From Pyropia yezoensis (Eukaryota > Rhodophyta > Bangiophyceae > Bangiales > Bangiaceae), in contig CM020620.1 in NCBI GenBank assembly GCA_009829735.1, positions 1,488,001 to 1,552,000 of the forward strand: a stretch of 64,000 nucleotides of DNA, given 5' to 3'. A program made the position numbers and the translations under genes. The notes below the pieces were generated by a model. It was not told the DNA's origin. It was given only the letters and a program-made list of their open reading frames with translations, and did not search any database. The stretch's first letter is position 1. Each line of letters opens with the position of its first letter. Of this stretch, positions 42,911 through 55,394 are shown one piece after another.

Positions 42911-43996
42911 CAACTCAATCACACACACTGCATGGCGTTGTATTTCACAATTTTCCACTGCAACGTACTGCAACATCACGCGAAGACCGTCCACTGATGA
43001 AAAAAGAGCACCACTGCAATACATGTCATGACTTGTGTATCGCCGCATCTTCTTGTACTTCCCTGCAACACAGATCCCTAATGCACATCACCGCTCCTCA
43101 CACACTGGCCATCGCGACTCCGACGGTCGCATCGGACAAGCTGGTCGAGTCAAGGACGACGAAACACCGACCTTTCGATCTCCACGCCTACACGCCCGGC
43201 CGCCAGTGTCGTCCTCGTTCAAAATACATCGCTGAAGAGTCCACCAATTCTTCCGACCCGACCAGATCGCGCGGTCCGGACGTTTCAGGACATCTGATTG
43301 ACCACACAGCCTCGCCCGAGCCTCCATTCACGCAGGCTACTTTTTGGCATCCCCTCCTGAACATGCTCATTTGCGCATCTACCGACGCCAGTGAGCTGAT
43401 TCTGGACTCAGCTTGTCTTAAATCGCACCAAGATCCTCCACAAGTGATGATCCAGTTCCCGGCTCGCACCCCTCCCACATCACCACGCGAAGCACCTCCC
43501 GAGAATCGTCCTTGGGGAGGGGCACGGTTCCTTCTGGGCCCAAGTCAGAGGACTGTCGACTTGGTGCAGTCAGCGAAGAGCAAGAGCCTGTACGTCTGCG
43601 TGTCCATGATTGAAGATTTCACCGAATCGCCTCTCCGTGCCACGTCCTGAGCAATCCCCACCCCTCTTTCCCAGAATTCTCATCTGACTCCTCAAATCCT
43701 AGTCGATCGCAGCTCCGGAAGCTCTCTGCCTCCCCGCCCCCCCGCGCCCCTCCAGCCCTCCCAGTTGCTCATGTTGACCCCCCCTCCAAGAAGGGCTCTC
43801 AATACATCAATTCAGCTCTTGGAACTTGTTCGGGAGGACGAATGACGACGGGAGCAAGACGCTGGGCTCATTCGACAGTGTGATCCCCCGCTGCCGGGCA
43901 AAATACTGCGACGTAAAAAAATATCCCGCAGGGGCATGGAGGACTGACAAGCTACCAAATCGGTCTCACTTCAGATTTCTTCTCGAGAAAGCTAGC
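42911..43996. other. Unassigned interval left of element C
   Basis: Possibly degraded remains of element E at the left. An open stretch (42997-43650, +) has no recognisable domain. The interval ends with GCTAG, the imperfect target duplication of element C. Confidence 0.4.
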
Positions 43997-44566
43997 GTGG
44001 TATAAAACTCGATCCTCTCAGACACGTGTCAATATCCCTCGGCGGAAAGGGACAGGTAACATAGAAAGGGGAACTACGAGAGTGGTATGCCTGTTGCCTC
44101 ACGTGCCTGCTCGCAGAGCAAACAGATACGCACGGTAGTGCACACGGGGAAGAGGAAAGCAAACCCGCAGTTGTCTTTTTCCTGAGGGCGCGGGCCAAGG
44201 GCGCCTCGCTGTCTTTCTTAACGTGCATCTGGGGGAGCCTCGGCACGTCGGCCAGGTAGCCCCCCCATACCCCCGAGTGGCCCCGACCCGAGTCTAACCT
44301 CTTCAGGTCGGGGGCCACTATCACTACTAATTCTATTCCCACTCACTAATCTCACACTCAGATTCTCTCAAATCAAATCCCTCACAAGTATGCAAAAACC
44401 CATCAGAAATCCCTCTCTCACGTGTGGATAGCGTAGTCCACCGCATCCCAGTGCCGGGCACGGGCCACGGCCGCCAACCATCACCACACCGCGGGCGTGT
44501 TCTGGCACCTGGTGCCCTCTGGTTGCAGTCCCAGGTCGGCGCCAAGTCGGGGCCAGGGATGCTAAA
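43997..44566 (-). repeat. Element C 3' LTR
   Basis: About 570 bp, matching 61346-61916 almost base for base. The inner flank on the minus strand is purine-rich (CTAGGGAGGCAGC). Confidence 0.92.
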
Positions 44567-44753
44567 TAGCTGCCTCCCTAGTTCGGCACGTCCTCGGGCC
44601 GAACCAGGTGCCACCGTGCACAGCCTCGAGCACGTCCACACCGGTGCCGAGGTCGAGCGTCTTCACCCCGGGTAAGATCACCTGCTCCAATCCTGCCCCC
44701 CCCCCCCCTTCTCCTTCACCTTGACCCTCCCGTTCCCCCGGATTCTGGACGCC

Positions 44754-45402
44754 ATGTTCAGTTCCGAGATCCATGCTGGGCCCGTGGTTCCGGCGGCGAG
44801 TGTTGCAGAGGAGAGCTCGGGCGGCCGTGACCCTATCCTGCCTCCGTTTCCTCGGGTATCGGTGCCGGCGTCGGTCGCCACGGCGGGGGCGGATCGAGAT
44901 CCCGGCGCTGACTCTGCGCCTTACCCGCTTCCGGGTGCCTGACTGGTACCTGAACCAAGGTGGCCCGACGTGCGACCAGTATGACGTTGGCATGATTGAA
45001 GACCAGCTGGGTCGTCTTCCGGTGCAGGTCGAAGGCGTCGGGTCTTCCTTGGAGCTGGGCGCATATGCCAGCGTCTTGAACGATGTGGTCGACCGGGTGT
45101 TTGCTTGCGCGGACAGCGGCCAGATGTCGGACAGCCCGGTGGTTGGTGAACTTCTGGCGACTTTGACGCGGCATGGCTTGGCCCAGCAGTGGTCAGAGAC
45201 ATTCACTGGCTTCCAGGGGCGCCGACAGGTATATCTGGATGAACGGGAGCGCCAGGCAACTACCGGTACTGCTCCGGTGACGTCCTACCTGGAAGCGCCT
45301 CGTCCACCGCACTACGTCATGCCGCCTTCCTCCGGGTCCCGTCGTGTCGCGGAGGCGGCCCTGGAGGACGCTCCTGCGGCGCAGCGTCCGCGCCGGGAGT
45401 AA
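44754..45402 (+). other. Antisense reading frame in element C (3' spacer)
   Basis: Lies between pol and the 3' LTR, on the strand opposite to the element. It starts MFSSEIHAGPVVPAASVAEE and continues to a C-terminal part with YDVGMIEDQLGRLPVQVEGV, SSLELGAYASVLNDVVDRVF and VGELLATLTRHGLAQQWSET, ending in a charged PRRE tail. About one break. The C-terminal part resembles the antisense frame of element D at 55395-57306. The function is unknown. Similar extra antisense frames are known from some plant Ty3/gypsy lineages. Confidence 0.55.
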
Positions 45403-45546
45403 CTCTTGGAGGCAGAAAGGATGAGAGTCTAGGGAGAAGTAAGGAGGGAAGAGGCGGAGAGACGGGTTGCTCGAGCGGGTGCTTGTTTTCCTTGAGAGTC
45501 CTTGCTCGCATTGCGTGTTTTTCTTGACACACCCGTTCCCTTCTTC

Positions 45547-48500
45547 TCAATCTTCTTGTTCCGCGTCTGTTGCGGGTGAGCTCGGCTCGTCCCGCGGGTC
45601 TTGATCAGCCCCTTCCTCCTGGTCATCCTCCGAGTCCGATTCCATGATCTTGCCGGCTTTGGCCACCGGAGTGCCCTCAATTCCGTTCCGTCGCGTGTAG
45701 GCGCAGACGTCCGCAGTGGGTAACCGGTTTGAGGGTTCCCAGGTATCGTCCGCCGGATTGAAACCGAACCAGCGTACTCGCAGGTACAAGCGTCCGTACC
45801 TCCAGGCGCGGTCGACAAACTTGACGTAGACATATTCTTGGCCTTCTCCTTGGGATAACCAGGGTACTGCGGCCCGCTTTCGCCGGGTCAAGTCCCGTTT
45901 GCTTGGCGGTGGAGCTCGGGTGACATGGTCGCTGCTCACCCGGTACGGGGAGCCATCCACGTCTAGAAGAAAGGTCCAGCCGTCCGTACTCAGGATCTCA
46001 TAAGATCTATCCGTCTTAGAGTCCAGCTTCCCCCGGGTCTTGCTATGGTTGTCCACAAAAACCCGGTCGCCACCACCCAGTTTCTTGTTCTTTTCCCGGA
46101 CTCCCTTGTCGTAGTCCCGCTTGTATCGCTCCTGGGTCTTTGAGATTGACTCTTTGACTCTTGGGAGCAGGAGCTTCAGCTGTTCCAAGAACTCATCCCT
46201 TGCCTTGGGACCCGACTTCAGTGCAGGCTGGAGACCGTCTGGTAATCTTTCCAGGGAGAAGTTGGTCAGCCGCCTTGGGGTGACAAAGTCGAGTGGAGCG
46301 ACCCCCGTTGTCCGGTGAACTCGAGAGTTGTAGGCTAGTGTGAGGACAGCCAGGAGCTCGTCCCAGTCTTCCTCGTGCTCCTCCACGTAGTGCCGTAGCA
46401 TGTCCACCAGGGTCCGGTTGAATCGGTCTACCTGGCCGTTCGTTTGCGGGTGATATGTCGTGGTGAGCAAGTTCTTGATACCCATCAGGTCACATACTCC
46501 TTGGAAGAACAGGGATGCAAACTAGGGGCCATTGTCTGTTAAGACGGAGTCTGGAGGGCCGTGGGCAGCTATCCAGTACTCGCAAATTGCTGACGTGACA
46601 TCCAGGGCCGTTATGGTCCTCAGCGGGATCGCTCGAGTGAACTTGGAGAACCGGTCACAAATGATGAGCAGGTATATGCTGCCACTGGATGTTTCAGGTA
46701 GGGGCCCCAGGATGTCCATGCTTAAGCTTGCAAAGGGCTCCGCCGCAGGGAATAGGCGTAGCTTAGAAGTGTTCTTCCTCTGGGACAACCGGTTCCTTGC
46801 ACAAGAGACACAAGCCTCCAGGTGCTTATGGACGTCACTGGCCATGGTTTCCCAGTAATAGTGTCGTCGCATCGACGCATACATCCGGTTGATGCCAGGA
46901 TGTCCGGCCTGGGGAGACGAGTGCTGCAGGCGGAGGATGTCAGCTCGTAGACTCCGGGGTACGTAGACTTGAGTTGCCCCATCGAAGGGTGACACCCGTA
47001 CCAGGATTCCATCTGTAGACTCGGAGAAGCGACTGTTCCGGTTCAGGTCCATTTGGTGGCGAAGCTCCAAGCATTGAGGATCCGTCAGTTGTGCTTCCAG
47101 CATCCGGTGTATGGTTACCGGTTGATGAGCTTCGGGTGTCTAATACAGGGGAGCATGCCAGCCACGTCCGACATTCGGGAGGATGAAGCAAGGTATCTCC
47201 TCCGGGATAGGACCGGTGTCGGCTGCAGGAGTCTCCAGCCGGGACATAGTGTCGGCGCAGTCGTGCTCCCTCCCTGATCTGGTGCACACCTTGTACTTGA
47301 ATTCTGAAAGGCGCAGGCGCCACCGGGCGACTCTTCCTTAGCTGCTGTCCATGCATAACAGCCACCTTAGGCTGGCGTGATCCGTCCGGATGAGGAACTC
47401 TTGTCCTTCAAGATATGGGCGTAACAGGAAGGAAGCCCAGACGACCGCCAAGCACTTGCGCTCCGTCGTGGAATATTTCTTCTCGGCTGGAGTCAGGACG
47501 CGACTGTGGTAGCCTGTCGGGAGGAAGTGCCCATCAGGTTGCTGCTGGAGTAGAGAGCACCCCACCTGGACGCCACAGGCATCAGTCTCCAGGACAAACT
47601 GGCCCTCCCGCTTGGGTAACGCCAGTACTGGAGTTGTAGTCAGGCGCTTCTTGAGCTATTCGAAGGCAGCAGTCTGCTTCTCGTCGAACACCGGAAGTTG
47701 TGCGGGGATCTTCTTGCTGGTGAGCTTCGTCAATGGCCGGGCAATCAGGGCATTATCCCGTACGAACCGGCGGTAGACGTTGCACATACCCAGAAAGCTC
47801 TTGAGTTCCGTCTGGGTTCTAGGTTGCCGTGCATGCCGGAGGGCCTCGATGTTTTTCTCATTGACTCGGAGCTCCCCCGGACTAAGCACGTGCCCCAGGT
47901 ACTCCACCTCAGTCTCAAACAGGTGGCATTTCTCAGCCTTCAGGGTAACTCCAGCCTTGGACAAGAGAGCCAGGACCTCTCGAAAGTGCTCCAGGTGTTC
48001 CGCCGGGGTCTTGGAGAAAACGATAATATCGTCCAGGTAGACTAAACATGCTCTGCACCTTAGCCCCGACAGGATGACGTCGATGGCTCTCGGGAAGGTC
48101 GCCGGAGCATTGGTGAGACCAAAAGAAAGACGCTTGCACCGGAATAGTCCCAGGTGGCACGTGAAGGTGGTCTTGTCCTTGTCCTCGTCAGCCAGAGGGA
48201 ACTGCCAGTAACCGGCATTGCAATCCAGCGTTGAGAAGAGGGTAACATTACCAAGAAAGTCGATGCAATCATCCATCCGGGGTATCGGGTATACATCCAT
48301 GACTGTCATCTCATTCAGGCGCCTGTAGTCAACGCAGAAACAGAAGTGACCGCCAGGTTTTGGGACTACTACCACCAGGAAGGCCCACTCGCCATCAGAC
48401 GGCTCGATAACATCCATCTTGAGCATCTTGTTAACCTGCTTCTCAATCTGATCCCGGCGATGTGGTCCAGCCCGGTATGGTTGCATGTGCACTGGCTTGG

Positions 48501-48648
48501 CATCTGGCTTGAGTTGAATCTGGTGTAGAGTGGCGTCCATCTTGCCCAGCTCTCCAGACCACAGGTGCCGATATTCCCGGAGAAGCTTCCCCAGTGCCTC
48601 CTTCAAGTCGGGAGGGACATTTTCCTGGTTGACCTTCGGCATCCCGGA
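45547..48648 (-). mobile_element. Element C pol, 3' block (RT to chromodomain)
   Basis: On the minus strand: reverse transcriptase (FCVDYRRLNEMTVMDVYPIP, LDCNAGYWQF, CLVYLDDIIVFS), RNase H, integrase (HSSPQAGHPGINRMY, MDILGPLPETSSG, HPQTNGQVDRFN) and chromodomain (LRVRWFGFNPADDTWEPSNR). It is broken, with a few breaks. The 5' side stops at the insertion point of element D. Confidence 0.88.
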
Positions 48649-48653
48649 CGGTG

Positions 48654-49354
48654 CGTGGCGTTCTGAGCCTTTGGGGACAGGCGGGCTCTTGGGGAGGTGA
48701 CTTGGGACCCGGCGGGCTATCCTACGTGGAGCCCTTCTCTTGCCGGGGCCCCCCCCTGTCAGTGACTCGGGACTGTGGCGACACACCCGGGATCCTGATT
48801 GGTCCCACCCAGGGAGGCGGATTTGGCCGGTGGAGGTGGCCTTACTGGCCATTGTGGCCATTTGTTTCGTATTTGTTTTCACTGCGTGTTTTCGTGTCTT
48901 TCCCCTTTTTCCCACTGGGTTTTTTTCGGGGATTGGCATCTGTGTGTGGGGGGATTTTCGCTTGCTTTTTGCTTGTGTTTGGCGACCGGGGGTTGATTGG
49001 TGACCCTCGGCGCCCCAGTGTAACCCCGGTGTAGGGGATGCGCTGGAGGATCTGGTGGAGGTCAGACGCCTTGCTGGCGCTCGACCCGCCAGAGGCACCC
49101 TCTAGGGGCCCCACTCTAGGCCCCTGGAGGGGCCAAGGGGGAGGTTCTTGAGGGGTGCTCCGGGGTCTCCCCGGGGCCAACTTGTAAAATCAACGGTTCT
49201 TTGGGTTCTTGCTCCCTCGGGCTTTTGTCCTTTTACCCTTGCCCCTGAAGGGGCGGGCGAGTGGATCACGCTGGGACCTTTACCCGTTCCTTCCTGACCC
49301 CGTCGTGGTTTCTTGTGTGTGTGGACCCTGGGCCAGAAGGACCATAACGCTACA
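48654..49354 (+). repeat. Element D 5' LTR
   Basis: 701 bp, near-identical to 57689-58389, ending CTACA. Preceded by CGGTG. Confidence 0.93.
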
Positions 49355-49499
49355 TCTTTGGTGGAGCAGCAGGGGAAGGCCATGTTCTTCTCCCGTATCG
49401 GGAAGGCCCTCTCCTATCCTTGGTGGCGCTGTGGTTCTTTTGGTCCCTTGACCCTGTTCGAGGTACCCTTTGGTTCAGGTCGATTGCCGTAGGGCCAAC

Positions 49500-51215
49500 A
49501 TGGCGGACCTTCCCCCTGGTGGGCGGGGCCGCGGTGCGCCCTCGGACGCATCGATGGTGACACCCGCTGGTCGTGGTCGTGGGGCCCCTAGTGGTCCTGA
49601 GATTCACGGCAGAGGCGGGCCCTCTGGTATTCCGCGCCGGCGTCAGACGCCGCCGGCTGTGATTCCTTCTGATTCGCGTCGAGACGAAGGGACCGAAGTT
49701 CGAGGTGGAACCCGTGTCCCCGGTCCCGCAGATGATTTCGGGCCGACAGAGCTTCATTCGGTCCTTGAGACTTTCCGTGACGAGACTTTGGCCACAGTAT
49801 CGCGGGCCCTGAGCCAGAGCCCCGCTGGTCAGGGTGGGTCCGTTGGTCCCGAACGATCCCCTGGTTCCCGACGGTCCAATCGTACTAGTTCCCGTCGCCG
49901 TCGGTCCCGACGTCGCCGTTCATCGGGCTTCTCATCCTCTTCCGGGACCTCTGGGTCCTCTTCCTCTAGTGCGGAGTCCACCGGCGCGCAGGATGGCGAG
50001 CGACCTGGCCCCGAGATCCTTAGCTGTTCCGATTATCGCTTTTCCAAGGTCCTAGACTATCGTACCTATCGACTTCTGAACAAGAAGAACACGTATGGGA
50101 CCCGTGAAGCGAAGAAGATGGGCCGTGTGGCCCGTAACATGAGACACTCTTTTTCCGGTTATCCGAACTTCTCCGGTAAGGATGGGCTCGAAGTGTTTAC
50201 ATGGCTCCGTAAGCTTGTAAAGGCCTGTAACGACAATGGGGTCTCTGAAGGTATGGCCCTTTACGTGATCCCTCAGTTCCCCTCGGGCGACGCGGAGTTG
50301 CGGTACTCACGGGCCCTACCTGATTCCACAAGCACGTTGGGGGGCGCTTCGATCACTAGTTACCCGGAGGCCGTCAATTGGTTCCTGGAGACCTATGCTG
50401 AACCCCATGCGCTCGCTGTGGCCCAGGACAAGTTTAGCAGGGCCACAAAGGAACCGGATGAGACTATTGAGGCCTTCGCTCTGCGGCTCCGTGGGCTCAC
50501 CGAGTCGGTTGGAAACATCCACTCGGAAGGGACCATGAAGCAGCAACTGATCCAAGGGCTCCCTGAGTTCCTACGGACCGATGCGTACGTCTTTAACAGT
50601 CCGAAACGGACCTATCAGCAGCTCGTTACCTTTGATTCTGGGAAGCACAAGGCGGCCACCGACGTGATCAAGATGGCCCAGGGCCAAGCGTCTTCTTCGC
50701 GGGGCTCTACATCCGGGGCCACACGTCGGCCCGTTGATTTCAAGCCCCGGAAGCCCACTGATTCTGAACCGCTGCTGACGGTGGACTCGACGGGCCCTAC
50801 GACGGTTCTGCAGCAGCCCGTGGGAAAGGGAACGGACAAGATTGACCCTGGCAGGACGTATGGGTTCAAGGCCCCCACGGTTCCGTATGTCAGGGGCCGA
50901 ACTCTGGACAGTCGACTCCCCTTTCGGTGCTACCTCTGTTGGGAGACGGGCCACATGGCCCACCAATGTCCCACCCTGACGGAGGCTCAACGCAAGATGG
51001 TCCAGAAGGCCCGTGATAATTTCCTTGGAGCCACACGGGGCCGGAGTCAGTCTACCGAGGTCCATCCTAAGCCGGATCACGAGTTCCATCGTAAGACTCG
51101 GATCGCTATGGTCCAGGCGCTGTGCGAGGGGATCAACCTCTCGGACGACGAGGCGGACCGTGATGATCCCGAGAACAATCGCCCTGAGCACCCCAAGCCC
51201 CTGGGAAAACAGTAA
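49500..51215 (+). mobile_element. Element D gag
   Basis: 571-codon frame, looks whole. It has a Gly/Arg-rich N-terminus (GGRGRGAPSDASMVTPAGRG repeats), a Ser/Arg region, the capsid pattern shared with A-C (YRTYRLLNKKNTYGTREAKK, LRKLVKACNDNGVSEGMALY) and a CCHC zinc knuckle (CYLCWETGHMAHQC). The retained open frame contrasts with the broken pol behind it. Confidence 0.88.
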
Positions 51216-51415
51216 GGGGGGGCGGGCCCAAAAGGTCCACTCCCCGTCGGCCCGATAGTTCATGTTCGATTGCCTCTGCGCTGGGCTTCTCCAAGATCTT
51301 TCGGGGCCCTACTGTACCTGTACCTACTGCGTCTACAAATGATTCTAAGGGACCCAAGTCGTGTTTACCCCACCTGACTCGTCGGTCCAGGACGTGGCGT
51401 CAACGTCGGGCGGGG

Positions 51416-54400
51416 ATGAAACGGCCCTACGGGTTCAAGGGGACACTGCTCGTTTTACGCAAAAGAAACTTTGCTTTAGATGCTTTGGTCCGGCTGGCTA
51501 CTGAGGACCCGAGACCGACGATGGCGGTTTTGGACACTGGAGCCGGGCCCAGTGTAGAAAGGGAGGACGTGCTCCCTGAGGACTGGAGAGACAAGGCAGC
51601 GCGGGCCCCTATGAAGACCCATGTTTGTGATGCCTCGGGCCAGTTGTTGAAGGCCCGTGGACTCGTTGAGTTATCCGTTATTGTGGAAGGAAGGGCCATG
51701 CCGTTTGAGTTTATGGTCGTGAAAGCCCTTTCTGTCCCTGTGATCCTGGGGATGGACTTCCAGAAGTAGCACGTGAAGGCCATCTACCCTGGGACCGAGT
51801 CGGCACTTTGGTCTAGTGGGATCCTCATGTATGCCAAGCGGGCATGGGACGGCAAGAAGCGGAAGGCCTTGTCCCTCAAGGGGAACCCTGTCCGATATGA
51901 TCCGAGCGCCCTGTGCCTGTCAAAGGGTGTAACGTTGGCCCCAAGGTCCCTCCAGGCCGTCTACGTACGCTGCGGGACCGAGGGCCGGTGCCTGTTGTAC
52001 GAACGGCCCCACAAGATGGCCAAGAAGGGCCTACGACTCCACAATGCTTTGGCCCATGTTAAGACCCAAAGGGATTTCCGACTGTACCTGACGAATCTGT
52101 CCAAGAGGCCCGTGAACCTGCCCAAGAACTTTGCAGTGGGCCTCGCGACCCCATGTGATGGTCCGGTTCAAGAGATCCCGTTCGAGGAGTTGCCAGAGCC
52201 TTGTGAGGGGGCGGACCCGTTGGCCACGTTGGTGCCTGCTGAGGGAGCCACGTCGCAAGTGGCGGAACTGGAGGAACCGTGGGCCAAGAGGGTCCAGACC
52301 GGTGACCCTGTTCCCCCAATTGAAAGGCCGAAGATGGACAACGTTGGTCCGGAGCCTATGCCGCGGGTGGCCTATGAACTGATCCCTTCGGCCCTACACG
52401 GCGCGGTACGAGAATTGCTGGACCGATACAAGGGACTCTGGGATGGCCAGCTGGGCCGGTTGGACATCACCCCTCATCGCATCACGTTGAAGGAGGGGGC
52501 ACGGCCCATATGGTCCCAACCGTATCGTACTGGGCTCCACCATCGGGACTTCATTAGGGAGCAAGTCGAGAAGCAGCTGAAGCTCCAAGTCATCGAGCCA
52601 TCTGGCCCATCTTGAGGAGGTTTTGAGTTGCTATCTAAGGCTGGTGTGTCCCTCGAGGCCACGAAGTTTCACCTGTTCCAGGATGAAGTCGAGTACTTGG
52701 GCCACATCGTCGGCAAGGGCCAGCTCCGGGTCAATGAGAAGAACCTGGTCGGGCTCCGTCAAGCCAAGGCCCCAAGGACCAAGAAGGACCTGCGAAGATT
52801 CCTTGGTATGTGCAACGTGTACCGTCGGTTCGTGAGGGACTACGCCAAGGTCGCTCGTCCCCTTTTGGCCCTGAAGAGTACTAAGGTCCCTGACCCCTTG
52901 CCACCACTTACCCCGGAACAAATGGACGCGTTTGAGGACCTCAAGTACCGCCTGACCCACACTCCCATTCGGGCCCTACCGAGACGCACGGGTCTGTACA
53001 TCGTTGATACCGACGCCAGCGCAGCCCAAGTTTGGTGCGTCTTGCTCCAGGAGCAAGAGGACGGGTCCTACCGGCCCGTTGGATACTGGAGTCGGGTCCT
53101 GACGGCGGCAGAGAGGAACTACAGCACGACGGAGCGGGAATGCCTGGCCGTCGTGTGGGCCCTGTTCTTGCTAAGGCCCTATCTTCAAGGGACCCTCTTT
53201 ATTGTCCGCACGGACCACACGGCCCTCAAATGGATGCTACATATGGATGGGGCTCATGGACGTCTGGCCCGCTGGCGCTTAAGGCTCGCAGAGTTCAACT
53301 GTACGGTGGAGTCAAGGCCCGGTCAACACCATCACGCGGCGGACGCTATGTCGCGACTGGCCACGTCGGGCGCGGACCGCGGACCCATACCGGAAGAGAT
53401 CCTGGCCCTACTGACCCTAGCCAACTTCGCAAGGGGCTGGGTCCAACCGAGATTCAAAAGCGACAAGCGGTACCCGCCCATGACGGTTCAGACGATTCTT
53501 GAAGCCCAAGCCAAGGACCCCCGATGCAAGGAGATAAGGGAACACATGAACCAGAATGCTAAATCTCGGTTTGGGGAGACTCCCGATGGCCTACTTGTTC
53601 GCCTGGCCCCCTTGGACCGTGCGGTGCAGATACTGGTCCCGAAAAGCCTGCAGATGGAGATCCTTATGCTCGAACACGAGCCGGGCCACGCGAGACACCC
53701 TGGAGTCAACAAGATGTACACGTCGCTCCGTCGGTCCTTTTACTGGGACTCAATGATCACGGACGTGTAAACCTTTGTGTCCCGATGTTGGGCCTGTGCG
53801 AAAGGCAAGGTCCAAGGGCGCCGGCGGACCAACCCACTCCGGCTCGTCCCGGCCACTTAACCGTTTACCGGTGTGTGTCTTGACCTGCTGGGCCCCTTAC
53901 CGGAGACCATTAATGGCAACAAGTATTTGGTGGTCATGGTGGACCGTTTCACAAAACTAACCCGTGTTGTCCCTGTGGACCGTGAAGACGCTGAGACCGT
54001 AGCGTCGGCCTTTTTGGACACTTGGGTAGCTTCCTATGAACCCCCCGACACTTTGCTAACCGACAATGGGCCCCAGCTTACCTCAACTCACTTCCGGGCG
54101 GTGTGTAGTATGATTGGTATCAAGCATCTCACCTCGACCACATACCACCCACAGACCCAGGGCCAGGTTGAGCGTTACAACAGGACCATAGTGGCCCAGT
54201 TGAGGACCTACATCGAGGACCACCAGGACCGATGGGACGAGCTTGTATCCGTGTTGACGGTGGCCTACAACTCAAGGCCCCAGCAGAGTACAGGCGTGGC
54301 CCCGTTGGAGTTCGTGGTCCCAGAGAGGGTCCGGTCATATGCTTTGGACCAGCTGCCGAGTTCTCCGTATCCCAAGAAGTTCAGCGGGTCCGCTAAGCAG

Positions 54401-55126
54401 ATGCGTGAGGCTCGACGGGCCCATCTTCGTGACCTGGCCTTTAAGGTCCGTAACAACCGCGAGCTGGCCCAGAAGAGATTCAAGAAGAGTTATGATCGTC
54501 GGGTCAATACGGTTAACGAGACCCTCAAGGCCGGCGATTGGGTCTATGTGGACACTCACGACAAGGAGCGCAAGAAATTGGACCAGATTGTTGAAGGGCC
54601 GTACCGGATCCTAAGACGCGATGGCCACACCTTCACGGTGATGGCCAACGGGTTCCCTGACAGAGTCAGCAGTGACCATGCGGCCCGAGCCCCGACCCCA
54701 GCGGGAGAGATGGACTCCTCAACAATGCTTCATGGCCCGCAGGAACCGTTTGTACCACTGGACCATGAGGACACTGGGAAGCATTTTGTCTGGGAACGCT
54801 TTGTCGCTTGGGACCGTGACACTGATGGGGACCTCTGGCTCAAGGTACGTTGGTGGGGGTACGCCCCCAGCGAGGACACTTGGGAACCCTGGTATAAGCT
54901 CGACCGGCGCAAAGTGACCCAGTATTGTTCCCGAGTCGGGACCGAGCCCCCTATGCTGGAGGAACATGCCCTAGCTCTACTGGAACCATTGAAGGCCATC
55001 TACTCTGCTTGGCCCTGGTGTCTGGAGCCGGGGGCGGACATGTGCCCTCGTAGTGGACCGCTGGAGTACCCTGGCCCTCGATGCTCTGGCCCTGTCCCAT
55101 GTGACCCTTCTCCTGGCCTTCACTAA
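51416..55126 (+). mobile_element. Element D pol
   Basis: Protease (VLDTGAGPSVEREDVLP), reverse-transcriptase parts, RNase H (IVDTDASAAQVWCVLLQEQE), integrase (HARHPGVNKMYTSLRRSFYW, TDNGPQLTSTHF, HPQTQGQVERYN) and chromodomain (LWLKVRWWGYAPSEDTWEPW). Broken, with several breaks. Confidence 0.88.
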
Positions 55127-55394
55127 GCCCATGGTCCGTGAGACAGCGGTGGAGAGTATGGGCCCACACTGCCACAGGCTATGGGTCCCATGCCTGACTA
55201 AGCTGGAGTTGATCCCTTGGACTCGTGCAGTGTTGAAAGGGGCACAAGTGGCAGTTGATTTGGACACTCGTTCCGCTGGACTCTAACTGCTCCCCTCCCC
55301 CGGGTGGCAAGCAAACACAGGTTTATGATGGACAACATGGGCCCTACTAAAACAAAAAGGCCAACCCTTCGTCTACCAACGACCCCAAGTTGAC

